This document shows positions 9,088 through 17,566 of a stretch of 64,000 bases of DNA, in pieces. The stretch's first letter is position 1; every line of letters begins with the position of its first letter. The DNA lies in NCBI GenBank assembly GCA_039815365.1, contig JBCBZK010000002.1:1-64000 (forward strand), in the 5' to 3' direction. The stretch comes from CALBPI01 sp039815365. GTDB taxonomy: Bacteria > Pseudomonadota > Gammaproteobacteria > Steroidobacterales > Woeseiaceae. Below the pieces are notes generated by a model. That model did no database searches. It had not been told where the DNA came from and saw only the letters and a program-made list of their open reading frames with translations. A program made the position numbers and the translations under genes.

Positions 9088-9780
9088 ATGAGTGGGTTAC
9101 GGATTCTGGTAATTGAAGACGAGATCGCTATTTCCGACATGGTGACGTTTCATTTGTCACGCGCCGGATATACGGTCGATCAGGCGCCGGATTGCAAAAG
9201 CGCGCGCGATCTCTTGGCCGAGAATGGGGCTGACCTTGCTATCGTCGATTGGATGCTGCCGGATATGAGCGGCTTGGAGCTCGTCCGATCGTTACGTCGC
9301 GATTCCCAGCTTGAAGATATGGCGATCATCATGCTGACAGCCCGCGCAGACGAACAAGACAAGATTCGGGGTCTTGACGGAGGCGCAGATGACTACATCA
9401 CCAAACCGTTTTCCTCGCGTGAGTTATTGTCCAGAATTCAGGCAGTCATGCGTCGCTCCGCGCCATCCGCTCGGGAGACGCATATTGCGGGCAAACTCAA
9501 GATTGACGCTGTGGGCCATCGCGTTTTTGCCGGCGATGCGGAAGTCTCCTTAGGCCCGAAGGAGTACCGGCTTCTGAAATTCTTGTTGACGCATCCCGAC
9601 CGCGTTTACTCGCGCGCACAGCTTCTTGATCGCGTCTGGGGCGCAACGGTCTACGTTGAAGAGCGCACCGTAGATGTTCACATACGTCGATTGCGAAAAG
9701 CGCTGGAAGCGCATGATGCGGACGGATTCATTCAAACGGTGCGTGGGGCGGGTTACCGGTTTTCCGTTCGGGTGGATTAG
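9088..9780 (+). CDS. phoB: Phosphate regulon response regulator PhoB
   Basis: A 230-residue OmpR/PhoB-class regulator (E. coli 229). The receiver domain (1-120) has the acidic pair in VIEDE, the phospho-acceptor Asp54 in IVDWMLPD, and TKPF with the conserved lysine. The C-terminal winged helix (about 128-228) has LGPKEYRLLKFL and the recognition region EERTVDVHIRRLRKAL. The start is ATG 9088, not the TTG fifteen bases earlier, because TTGGAGGCGG at 9073-9082 is a strong SD for it. When phosphorylated by PhoR, the protein binds Pho boxes; one lies just upstream, implying positive autoregulation, and another precedes pstS. The stop overlaps the phoR start by one base. Confidence 0.97.
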   Translation: MSGLRILVIEDEIAISDMVTFHLSRAGYTVDQAPDCKSARDLLAENGADLAIVDWMLPDMSGLELVRSLRRDSQLEDMAIIMLTARADEQDKIRGLDGGADDYITKPFSSRELLSRIQAVMRRSAPSARETHIAGKLKIDAVGHRVFAGDAEVSLGPKEYRLLKFLLTHPDRVYSRAQLLDRVWGATVYVEERTVDVHIRRLRKALEAHDADGFIQTVRGAGYRFSVRVD

Positions 9781-11084
9781 TGCCTAGCGCCTGGCGACAA
9801 CTTCTGCTCGGTTGCGGTGCACTGATCGCGGTAGGGTTTGCCATCGGCTATTACTTCGGCTTCCCGATGGTCGGCGCACTGATCGTGATGGCGGGCATAT
9901 TGATCGCGCACTTTCGACAGCTGGTCGCGCTCGACAAAACCCTTCAGTTACGCAAGCCCGTTCAGGTGCCTGATGGCGATGGTATCTGGGCGCGAGTGCT
10001 GGCAAGCGTACGCTACCAACAGCAACGTGTGCGTCGCATGAAGCGCCGTTACAGGCGCCTGATGAAAGAAATCCGGCAATCAACGAATGCCCTTCCCGAT
10101 GGCGTTATTGCACTGACTGACACCAATGTCATCCAGCGCTTCAATGCGGCGGCGCAGGATCTTGTCGGATTGCAGCGGCGACGCGATCGCGGGCAACGCA
10201 TCGATAACCTGCTGCGCCACCCGGACTTTCTGGAGTATCTTGGCGAAACCGACTACGAAAACCCGGTCGTGATTCCGTCTCCGAAACTGGAAGATCGTTG
10301 GCTCAGCATCAGGATCGTGCCGTACAACAATAATAGTCGTTTGCTGGTCATCCGCGATATCACCGAGCGAACGCGTCTGTCCCGGATGCGGCGCGATTTC
10401 GTTGCCAATGCATCGCATGAACTGCGCACACCGTTGACTGTGATCAGCGGTTACCTTGAAGCGATGGAGGAAGACGGCAGTCTTGATGACGAGTGGGAGA
10501 AACCGCTGAGCGAAATGACGCAACAGACTAATCGCATGCGTGACATTCTTGATCAGCTGTTGGCATTGTCGCGACTGGAAGTGAGTGCGCCGGCGTCCAC
10601 CAGTACGACGGTAGACATGGCCGCTGTCATTGGCGAGTGCGTCTCACTTTTGACGGCAGGCCAACAGCGCATTGTTGTCGCGATTGAAAGCGACGCTTTG
10701 GTGTTGGGTGAGTACAACGAGCTCGTGTCCATCGTCAGTAATCTGATCGGTAACGCACTGCGGTATAGCTGGCCGGATACGCCGATCGGTGTCACCTGGC
10801 AAGACCATGAGGGCGGCGCGATGCTTACGGTCAGCGATCAGGGCGATGGTATTGCTGACGATGACATACCGCGCCTGACCGAACGATTCTTCCGCGTCAA
10901 TCGAGGACGTGCACGCGATTCTGGCGGCATCGGACTTGGGCTTGCGATCGTCAAGCACTCATTGGCGCGGCATGATGCGCAGCTGCAGATTACGAGCGAA
11001 TTGCGCGTGGGATCTGTATTTGGTTGCGTGTTTCCCGCTGAACGTATTGTGGGTCAATCAGCTGACAGGGCCGCTGCTGGCTAG
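9780..11084 (+). CDS. phoR: Phosphate regulon sensor histidine kinase PhoR
   Basis: A 434-residue kinase (E. coli 431). Two adjacent N-terminal hydrophobic segments (about 7-24 and 28-45) with no periplasmic sensor domain match PhoR, which senses phosphate through PstSCAB-PhoU rather than directly. A basic linker and a PAS domain (about 98-195) follow. The HisKA helix has RRDFVANASHELRTPL with the phospho-accepting histidine near residue 215. The HATPase domain has an N box (VSNLIGNALRYS), DQGDGI and GIGLGLAIVKHS. It phosphorylates PhoB under phosphate limitation and dephosphorylates it otherwise. The start is GTG 9780, overlapping the phoB TAG by one base; the two are translationally coupled. 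Confidence 0.96.
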   Translation: MPSAWRQLLLGCGALIAVGFAIGYYFGFPMVGALIVMAGILIAHFRQLVALDKTLQLRKPVQVPDGDGIWARVLASVRYQQQRVRRMKRRYRRLMKEIRQSTNALPDGVIALTDTNVIQRFNAAAQDLVGLQRRRDRGQRIDNLLRHPDFLEYLGETDYENPVVIPSPKLEDRWLSIRIVPYNNNSRLLVIRDITERTRLSRMRRDFVANASHELRTPLTVISGYLEAMEEDGSLDDEWEKPLSEMTQQTNRMRDILDQLLALSRLEVSAPASTSTTVDMAAVIGECVSLLTAGQQRIVVAIESDALVLGEYNELVSIVSNLIGNALRYSWPDTPIGVTWQDHEGGAMLTVSDQGDGIADDDIPRLTERFFRVNRGRARDSGGIGLGLAIVKHSLARHDAQLQITSELRVGSVFGCVFPAERIVGQSADRAAAG

Positions 11085-11217
11085 TCGCAGCCCTATTAAC
11101 CGCGTTGTTCGGCGGCGCTCTCGCGAACCCGCCGCCGTTTGTGCGGTCAATAACCTTGCTACACTTGCCACTGTCAGGAGCGCCTGGATCAGGCGCGTGG
11201 CGCGATGAAGAACACTT

Positions 11218-11937
11218 ATGAAAGAACTCAATCACCACATCTCCAGACGATTCAACAAAGATCTTGAGGATCTTCGCAACAGCGTGCTTGCGATGGGCGG
11301 ATTGGTCGAAACACAGCTGACCAAGGCGATCGAGGCGGTGGTTTCCGGCAACAGCGAATTGGGTCTGCAGGTCGCGCACGACGACTATAAGGTCAATCGG
11401 TTCGAGGTCAATATTGATGAGGAATGCAGCCGTATTCTCGCCACACGTGGCCCGACAGCGTCGGACTTGCGACTCATCGTTGCGATTATCAAGACCATCA
11501 CCGATCTCGAACGTATCGGTGATGAAGCTGAGAAGATCGGTTTTCTTGCATCCAAGCTTGCCAATATGGACCGACCGGCGGATTCTTATCGCGAGCTCAA
11601 AACGTTAGGGTCTCAGGTTAAACAGATGTTGCATTCGGCGATGGATGCATTTGCCCGTCTGGACGCCGAGGCGGCACTGAATACCGTGCGCGAAGATGAG
11701 TTTGTGGATGAAGAATACGAACGCATTCAGCGCCAGTGCATTACCTTCATGATGGAGGACCCGCGTACGATCAAGCGCGTGATGAACGTGACCTGGGCGG
11801 CACGTTCGCTGGAGCGCATCGGTGATCACTCCAAGAACATTTGTGAGTACGTGATTTTTATGGTGTACGGAAAAGATGTCAGACATACCAATGTCGACGA
11901 CGTAGAAAACAACGTGATCAGAGGCGAAGAGTCATGA
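11218..11937 (+). CDS. phoU: Phosphate signalling protein PhoU
   Basis: A 239-residue protein built of two PhoU three-helix repeats (about 17-105 and 120-208). Each repeat holds the metal-binding acidic cluster: DLERIGDEAEKI in the first and RSLERIGDHSKNI in the second. PhoU bridges the Pst transporter and PhoR and shuts down Pho signalling when phosphate is plentiful. In E. coli phoU is the last gene of the pst operon; here it follows phoBR by 133 bases and precedes dsbB, away from pstB. That gap holds a 7-bp GC hairpin (GGCGGCG/CGCCGCC, 11111-11136). The stop overlaps the dsbB start by 4 bases. Confidence 0.96.
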   Translation: MKELNHHISRRFNKDLEDLRNSVLAMGGLVETQLTKAIEAVVSGNSELGLQVAHDDYKVNRFEVNIDEECSRILATRGPTASDLRLIVAIIKTITDLERIGDEAEKIGFLASKLANMDRPADSYRELKTLGSQVKQMLHSAMDAFARLDAEAALNTVREDEFVDEEYERIQRQCITFMMEDPRTIKRVMNVTWAARSLERIGDHSKNICEYVIFMVYGKDVRHTNVDDVENNVIRGEES

Positions 11938-12446
11938 CATATCCCGGCTGGCGACTTGCCAACGCGCTGACGTTCGCAGCGTGCGCGGCTATGATGGCGT
12001 TCGCACTATTCGCTGAACACGTGCTGGAGCTGTATCCCTGCCCACTGTGTATTTTTCAGCGCGTTGCGGTGATTTTTCTGGGGATGATTGCGCTGCTCGC
12101 GGCACTGCACAACCCGCGCGGTGGCGGGCGATACGTATACAGCGTGCTCTGTGTGATCGCAGGCGGCACCGGGATTGCGGTTGCAGCTCGACATGTTTGG
12201 CTGCAAAACCTGCCGCCTGATCAAGTGCCAAGCTGCGGCGGCGCGAGTCTTGACTACATGCTGGACACGCTGCCGCTCGGCGAGGTTCTAAACAAAGTGC
12301 TGACAGCTTCCGGGGAGTGCGCCGAAGTGTCCTGGCGGTTCCTGTCGCTCAGCATGCCGATGTGGCTATTGATCCTGCTGTGCGCATTGATGCTGTGGAT
12401 CGTCAGTACCGCCGTTTGGTCTCGCCCAAATAACAGGCAAGCTTAG
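11934..12446 (+). CDS. dsbB: Disulfide bond formation protein DsbB
   Basis: A 170-residue inner-membrane protein (E. coli 176) with four predicted transmembrane helices. The first redox pair is in ELYPCPLCIFQR (CxxC, about residue 37-40). The second pair lies in the next periplasmic loop, one Cys in PSCGGASL and one in SGECAEVSW. DsbB reoxidises DsbA and passes electrons to ubiquinone or menaquinone. It starts inside the phoU stop (ATGA overlap), so it appears cotranscribed with phoU, a linkage I do not know from model gammaproteobacteria. Its TAG overlaps the convergent dapE stop by 4 bases, with no terminator between them. Confidence 0.93.
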   Translation: MTYPGWRLANALTFAACAAMMAFALFAEHVLELYPCPLCIFQRVAVIFLGMIALLAALHNPRGGGRYVYSVLCVIAGGTGIAVAARHVWLQNLPPDQVPSCGGASLDYMLDTLPLGEVLNKVLTASGECAEVSWRFLSLSMPMWLLILLCALMLWIVSTAVWSRPNNRQA

Positions 12447-13612
12447 GCCTCAAGCAACAACGACGTCGTAATGTCGTAATAGATGTCGCTCAGTACAGCG
12501 ACATCGTCGATCCGCACGTGTTCATTGACCTTGTGAATCGATGCGTTGATAGGTCCGAGCTCGATGACATGCGTGCCGGTCGGGGCGATAAAACGACCGT
12601 CCGACGTCCCACCGCCAGTGGAGAGTTCAGTAGACAGCCCGGTGTGTTTGGTAATCGCGCGACTGACAGCGTCTGTTAGCACGCCCGGTTCTGTGAGGAA
12701 CGGCTCGCCTGACAAGTGCCACTTCAATTCATAATCAACCCCGAGTGATTCGAGCACCTCGGTCACCGCATCGCGCAGTTGTTGGTGGTGCCACTCGGTC
12801 GAGTAACGAAAATTGAATCTTGCGAAACAGCTGCCAGGTGTCACATTCGGTGCGCCAGTGCCAGCGTCGACGTGGACGAACTGAAACGAGGTCGGCGGGA
12901 AGTGTTCATTGCCGTCGTCTAAAGGCATTGCGTACAGCGCTTGCAAAACAACGGCAAGATCCTCGATCGGGTTGTGTGCCAGCTGTGGGTAGGCGACATG
13001 ACCTTGCACGCCTTTCAGCGTCAACATGCCACTGAGCGAGCCGCGTCTGCCAATGCGGATAAGATCACCGAGTGCATCTTGGCTCGAAGGTTCACCTACC
13101 ACGCACCAGTCGATGGTTTCGCCGCGCTCGCTGAGCGTCTGCATGACCTTGAGCGTGCCGTCTCTTGCCGGGCCTTCTTCATCGCTCGTGATCAGCATGG
13201 ACAGACTGCCACTGGCCTCTGGGTAGTCGGCGACGAAGCGCTCCGCGGCAACCACCATTGCCGCCAGGCTTGCCTTCATATCCGCGGCACCGCGACCGTA
13301 CATCACACCGTCAACTGTCGTCGGCTCAAAGGGTGGGTATTGCCATTGGTCAACGGGGCCTGTCGGTACGACATCGGTGTGTCCGGCAAAGCACAGCACA
13401 GGGCCTTCGCTGCCGCGTCGTGCCCATAAATTGTCGGTTGGCGCGGTCGGGTCACCGAAACGCAGGTGTTCGCAATGAAACCCGAGCGGTTCAAGTCGAG
13501 ACGCAATGATCTGCTGACAGCCGGCGTCCTCAGGGGTGACTGATTCGCGGGCGATAAGTTGTTCTGTCAACGCAACAGCTGGGTGCGTGGACGCGTTAGC
13601 GTGTGTACTCAT
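12443..13612 (-). CDS. dapE: Succinyl-diaminopimelate desuccinylase DapE
   Basis: A 389-residue M20-family di-zinc hydrolase (E. coli 375). It hydrolyses N-succinyl-LL-diaminopimelate to LL-DAP in the lysine and peptidoglycan pathway. The zinc ligands and catalytic acids are visible: GHTDVVP, GRGAADMKASL with the bridging Asp, and TSDEEGPA with the Glu pair. A central dimerisation domain and the late histidine in HVIELGP/NASIHKVNE follow. I chose ATG 13612 (MSTHAN); an in-frame ATG at 13627 adds five residues and neither has a clear SD. It lies alone on the minus strand between dsbB and pstS, about 5 kb from yffB-dapD-dapC, whereas yffB-dapE are adjacent in E. coli. Confidence 0.95.
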   Translation of the reverse strand: MSTHANASTHPAVALTEQLIARESVTPEDAGCQQIIASRLEPLGFHCEHLRFGDPTAPTDNLWARRGSEGPVLCFAGHTDVVPTGPVDQWQYPPFEPTTVDGVMYGRGAADMKASLAAMVVAAERFVADYPEASGSLSMLITSDEEGPARDGTLKVMQTLSERGETIDWCVVGEPSSQDALGDLIRIGRRGSLSGMLTLKGVQGHVAYPQLAHNPIEDLAVVLQALYAMPLDDGNEHFPPTSFQFVHVDAGTGAPNVTPGSCFARFNFRYSTEWHHQQLRDAVTEVLESLGVDYELKWHLSGEPFLTEPGVLTDAVSRAITKHTGLSTELSTGGGTSDGRFIAPTGTHVIELGPINASIHKVNEHVRIDDVAVLSDIYYDITTSLLLEA

Positions 13613-13685
13613 GCGCGTACTATGCACCGATTAGCGTCGTTTCGAAATAGCGCTCGATGGCGTGCAAGCCCTGTCTCAGCTATGT

Positions 13686-13718
13686 TGTAACAAATCTGTA
13701 ACTTATGGTCACTAGGCT
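13686..13718 (+). promoter_or_regulatory. Pho box and -10 element of the pstS promoter
   Basis: TGTAACAAATCTGTAAC (13686-13702) repeats TGTAAC at 11-base spacing, matching the phoB site outside the 5-base spacer. Ten bases downstream is TAGGCT (13713-13718), a plausible -10, exactly the box-to-minus-10 distance seen at phoB. The predicted transcription start is near 13725. This excludes ATG 13705 as the pstS start and supports GTG 13753. The box also lies about 75 bases upstream of dapE on the other strand. Confidence 0.8.
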
Positions 13719-13752
13719 TTGTCGCACTAAGTTGCACTTTGGAGTGAGAGAC

Positions 13753-14811
13753 GTGCGTGTTCATCGAGTGCTTCTCAGTGTTATCGCCAGTTTCGCCGGT
13801 ATTTTGGCGCTCTCATCCTGTGCTCCGGGGCAGAGCGGCCGCAACTTTATTGTCATCGTCGGTTCTTCGACGATGTACCCGTTCTCGACGATCGTGGCCG
13901 AGCGATTTGGCCGGCGCACGTCATTTAAAACACCAAAAGTTGAAGCGACCGGGTCGGGGGGCGGGTTCAAGCTATTTTGTGCGGGGATTGGCGTGCGGCA
14001 TCCAGATATCACCAATAGTTCCCGCCGGATTAAACCGTCTGAGTTAAAGATGTGTGCCAGCAACGGCGTCGGCGGTGTGGTTGAAGTGAAAGTGGGTTAT
14101 GACGGTATCGCCGTGGCCTATGCGGCGACCAACGAGACGCTTGAATTAACACTTAAGGATTTGTGGTTGGCTCTGGCGAAACAGGTGCCGGCGCCGGACG
14201 GTCAAGAAGCGCTTGTGAATAATCCGCATGTGCTGTGGTCCGATGTGAATGCTGCATTGCCGGCGGTACGTATCGAAGTGTTAGGGCCGCCACCGACGTC
14301 CGGCACGCGTGATGCCTTTGTCGAGTTGGCGATGGAAGGTGGCTGTCGCTCATTCAATTGGATTGCAGCAATGGCGTACGCCGATCGCGACGCGTTTCGT
14401 GATGTCTGTCATACACTGCGTGAGGATGGTGTTTTCACTGAAGTGGGTGAGAACGATAATCTCATTGTGCAAAAACTGAACGCGAATCCGGACGGATTAG
14501 GCATTTTGGGATTTAGCTTTCTCGATCAGAACGCCGAGCAAGTGTTAGGTGCATCCATTGATGGTGTGGCCCCGACGTTTGAGAATATTGGCAACGGGCG
14601 ATACCCGATTTCGCGCCCGCTGTACTTCTATGTCAAGCAGGCACACGTTGACGTGATTCCCGGCCTGCGTGAGTTTCTGGGAGAGTTCACCAGTGATCGC
14701 TCATGGGGCGACGAAGGCTACCTCGCAAGTCGTGGCTTAGTGCCCATGCCGGAAAACGAGCGAGCACAGGTACTCGGTGATGTGCTGGCATTGACGCCCG
14801 TGTCGCTGTGA
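13753..14811 (+). CDS. pstS: Phosphate ABC transporter substrate-binding protein PstS
   Basis: A 352-residue protein starting at GTG 13753, with SD GGAGTGAGAG at 13741-13750; longer starts would precede the predicted transcript. The N terminus has a hydrophobic core ending LALSSC, a lipobox, so I predict a lipoprotein. Phosphate-ligand motifs of the PstS family are present: VGSSTMYPFST, TGSGGGFKLFC, a conserved SRRIK, VGYDGIAVA and PTSGTRDAF. Captured phosphate is delivered to PstCA. It heads pstS-pstC-pstA-pstB, which is transcribed from a Pho-box promoter and so should be induced by phosphate starvation through PhoB. Confidence 0.94.
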   Translation: MRVHRVLLSVIASFAGILALSSCAPGQSGRNFIVIVGSSTMYPFSTIVAERFGRRTSFKTPKVEATGSGGGFKLFCAGIGVRHPDITNSSRRIKPSELKMCASNGVGGVVEVKVGYDGIAVAYAATNETLELTLKDLWLALAKQVPAPDGQEALVNNPHVLWSDVNAALPAVRIEVLGPPPTSGTRDAFVELAMEGGCRSFNWIAAMAYADRDAFRDVCHTLREDGVFTEVGENDNLIVQKLNANPDGLGILGFSFLDQNAEQVLGASIDGVAPTFENIGNGRYPISRPLYFYVKQAHVDVIPGLREFLGEFTSDRSWGDEGYLASRGLVPMPENERAQVLGDVLALTPVSL

Positions 14812-14848
14812 GCGCGCGTCACAGAACGACCGCCGGAAGTCTGCGCTA

Positions 14849-16222
14849 GTGCAGCCGCAAACGCTCATTGTTATCGGCTTGATGATTGGTGTTGCTGCGT
14901 ACTTCGTGGCAAGCCGCCGCTCGGTAATGCTCACCGATCGGCGCTCAGGATTGCGCTCGCGACCCTATTACTATGGCGCTTACGCGTTCCTGTGGGTTGT
15001 CGTCCCACTGCTTGTATTGCTTGCGGCATGGAGCATGTTATCGGGGCGTGTTATCGACGCACGCATTGCCAAGGCGCTCCCTGTCGATTGGGTGGTTGAT
15101 GCGGCGGGCAACGAAAGCCTCGCTATGAACGCCGTTCGCAACGCGGCTTCCGGCGTCGTGGTGTCGAACAGCGCGACCGTGAGTGCACTAGCGGCTGATT
15201 ACCGCGCCATGCAGCAGCGCAGTCGCTATTGGTTGTCGCTGTCAGGTATTGCGCTGATGCTGGTAGGCGGCGTGTTCGCTATAACGCGCGTTACACCAAC
15301 ATTCAGCGCAAGGCAGCGTGTCGAGCAATTCCTGCTGTGGTTATTGCTGTTTGCGTCCAGCATCGCGGTGTTGACGACGGTCGGCATCGTCGGCTCAGTG
15401 TTGATCGAGGCGACACGCTTCTTTGGCAAAGTGCCCGTCGGCGACTTCATGTTCGGACTGGAATGGAGTCCGCAAACTGCGATTCGCGTGGGTCAGGTAG
15501 GCTCGTCCGGCTCTTTCGGTGCGCTGCCACTGTTTGCCGGCACACTGCTGATCACTGCCATTGCAATGGTTATCGCAACGCCTGTCGGATTGATGACGGC
15601 GATTTACTTGAGTGAGTACGCCAAACCCGGATTTCGCGCGGTTGCGAAGCCTTTGCTTGAAGTGCTCGCAGGAATTCCGACAGTAGTGTACGGATTCTTT
15701 GCGGCGTTGAGTGTCGCGCCGTTTTTGCGAGATGCCGGGGCAACGATGGGCGTTAGCGTAGCCAGCGAGAGCGCGCTTGCTGCAGGTTTGGTCGTCGGCA
15801 TTATGATTATCCCGCTGATCTCGTCGTTATCGGATGACGCACTCACAGCAGTGCCGCGTGCGATGAAGGATGGCTCTCTTGCGATGGGTGCGACGCGTTC
15901 GGAGACGATCAAGCAAGTGATGGTGCCCGCAGCGTTGCCAGGCATTGTTGGCGGTGTCCTGCTAGCGGTCTCGCGGGCGATCGGCGAGACGATGATTGTC
16001 GTTATGGCAGCAGGGCTCTCGGCCAAGCTCACCGCCAATCCATTTGAAGCGGTCACGACGGTGACCGTGCAAATCGTAACGTTGCTCGTCGGCGATCAGG
16101 AATTCGATAGCGCCAAGACGCTCGCGGCTTTTGCGCTAGGGCTGTTGCTGTTTATCGTTACGCTGGCATTAAACGTCTTTGGTCTGCGGGTCGTGCGCCG
16201 CTATCGCGAGCAATACGAGTAG
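14849..16222 (+). CDS. pstC: Phosphate ABC transporter permease PstC
   Basis: A 457-residue inner-membrane permease, longer than E. coli PstC (319). The extra length is N-terminal: an additional helix, then a polar loop (about 60-125) before the next helix. The typical permease core begins near residue 180. The EAA-type coupling loop is visible around RAMKDGSLAMGATRSETIKQV. LEVLAGIPTVVYGFFA is the characteristic Pst motif. It pairs with PstA to form the phosphate channel. The start is GTG 14849; 37 bases separate it from pstS. The stop is followed after three bases by pstA. Confidence 0.95.
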   Translation: MQPQTLIVIGLMIGVAAYFVASRRSVMLTDRRSGLRSRPYYYGAYAFLWVVVPLLVLLAAWSMLSGRVIDARIAKALPVDWVVDAAGNESLAMNAVRNAASGVVVSNSATVSALAADYRAMQQRSRYWLSLSGIALMLVGGVFAITRVTPTFSARQRVEQFLLWLLLFASSIAVLTTVGIVGSVLIEATRFFGKVPVGDFMFGLEWSPQTAIRVGQVGSSGSFGALPLFAGTLLITAIAMVIATPVGLMTAIYLSEYAKPGFRAVAKPLLEVLAGIPTVVYGFFAALSVAPFLRDAGATMGVSVASESALAAGLVVGIMIIPLISSLSDDALTAVPRAMKDGSLAMGATRSETIKQVMVPAALPGIVGGVLLAVSRAIGETMIVVMAAGLSAKLTANPFEAVTTVTVQIVTLLVGDQEFDSAKTLAAFALGLLLFIVTLALNVFGLRVVRRYREQYE

Positions 16223-16225
16223 CGG

Positions 16226-17518
16226 ATGGCCACCACCAAACAACAAGAAATACGCACTAAGCTGCAAGCGCGCCTGCGCGTCCGGTATGCGCGCGAACGT
16301 CGTTTTCGCGCGTATGGGTTAGCTGCCGTGCTGTTCGGCCTTGTGTTCCTGGCGGTGTTCTTTGTCAGTATTGTGTCGAAAGGGGCGAGTGCATTTCGCC
16401 AGTCAATGCTGAGCGTTCCGGTGATAGTGGATGCAAGTCTGGTTGACCCGATTGCGGATGGAACCCGAGCGTCATTGCAAGATGGCGATTATGACGGCGT
16501 GATACGCAATGCTTTGGTTGCTCTGTTTCCAGACGCAACCAGCCGTCGTGCGCGCCGTGAGCTCATGGCGTTAGTGAGTAGTGAGGGCAGCTTCATGTTG
16601 CGCGATCGTGTCGTCGCGGACCCATCCCTGTTAGGGGAGGTGCTCAATCTGAACATTCCGACCAGTGCGAATGTCGATATGCTGATGAAAGGCAGGATTG
16701 ATCGGTCGCTGCCGGAGCTGCAGCGAGTAGTGAGCGACCGCCAGCTGGCATGGATCGATCAGTTGGTCGCCGACGACCGTCTTAGTACGTCATTCAGTCG
16801 CGCGTTCTTTGCGAACGGCGATTCCGCTGATGCCGAGTTGGCAGGGATCCGCAGTGCCGTGATGGGGTCGTTTTTCATGTTGCTCGTCATGATTGCGATC
16901 GCGTTTCCCGTCGGGCTGGCAGCTGCGATCTATCTTGAGGAGTTCGCACCTCGTAACCGCTGGACCGATCTCATCGAGGTCAATATCAACAATCTTGCTG
17001 CGGTACCGTCCATCGTCTACGGATTGCTGGGTCTTGCGGTATTCATCAATTGGGTCGGTCTGCCGCGCTCAGCGCCGCTCGTCGGTGGTTTCGTGCTTGC
17101 GTTGTTGACCTTACCAGTCATCATCATTACGTCACGCGCGGCGATCAAATCGGTGCCGCCGTCAATACGTGAAGCCGCGTTAGGCGTTGGTGCCTCCAGA
17201 ATCCAAACCGTATTCCAGCACGTTCTGCCGCTGGCCTTGCCAGGTATTCTGACCGGCACGATCATCGGAATGGCGCGTGCACTCGGAGAATCCGCACCGC
17301 TGCTGATGATTGGCATGGTCGCTTTCATTGTCGATGTGCCGGGCAGTTTCGTGGAGCCGGCAACGGCGCTTCCTGTGCAAGTGTACTTGTGGGCAGACAG
17401 CCCCGAGCGCGCTTTCGTCGAGCGAACGTCGGCCGCGATTATTGTGCTGCTAGGCTTTTTGTTGTTCATGAATCTGCTCGCCGTGATCTTGCGACGGCGG
17501 TTTGAGCGAAAATGGTAA
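16226..17518 (+). CDS. pstA: Phosphate ABC transporter permease PstA with large periplasmic insert
   Basis: A 430-residue permease, about 135 residues longer than E. coli PstA (296). The insert follows the first transmembrane helix: about residues 55-205 form a hydrophilic, probably periplasmic domain resembling the DUF3333 extension of some PstA proteins. The core follows, with AAIYLEEFAP, NNLAAVPSIVYGLLG and the coupling loop IREAALGVGASRIQTV. It forms the membrane pore with PstC. It starts three bases after the pstC stop. The insert may interact with PstS or the PstC loop; that is inference. Confidence 0.94.
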   Translation: MATTKQQEIRTKLQARLRVRYARERRFRAYGLAAVLFGLVFLAVFFVSIVSKGASAFRQSMLSVPVIVDASLVDPIADGTRASLQDGDYDGVIRNALVALFPDATSRRARRELMALVSSEGSFMLRDRVVADPSLLGEVLNLNIPTSANVDMLMKGRIDRSLPELQRVVSDRQLAWIDQLVADDRLSTSFSRAFFANGDSADAELAGIRSAVMGSFFMLLVMIAIAFPVGLAAAIYLEEFAPRNRWTDLIEVNINNLAAVPSIVYGLLGLAVFINWVGLPRSAPLVGGFVLALLTLPVIIITSRAAIKSVPPSIREAALGVGASRIQTVFQHVLPLALPGILTGTIIGMARALGESAPLLMIGMVAFIVDVPGSFVEPATALPVQVYLWADSPERAFVERTSAAIIVLLGFLLFMNLLAVILRRRFERKW

Positions 17519-17566
17519 GCCAAGTCATGTACCTTTGGCGTATTGAGCATTTGGGTGGATAACAGC

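Noticed and set aside
11111..11165. Hairpin and possible promoter between phoR and phoU
   Set aside because: The 7-bp GC hairpin lacks a T-run, and TTGTGC/TACACT spacing is 15 bases; both are suggestive only.
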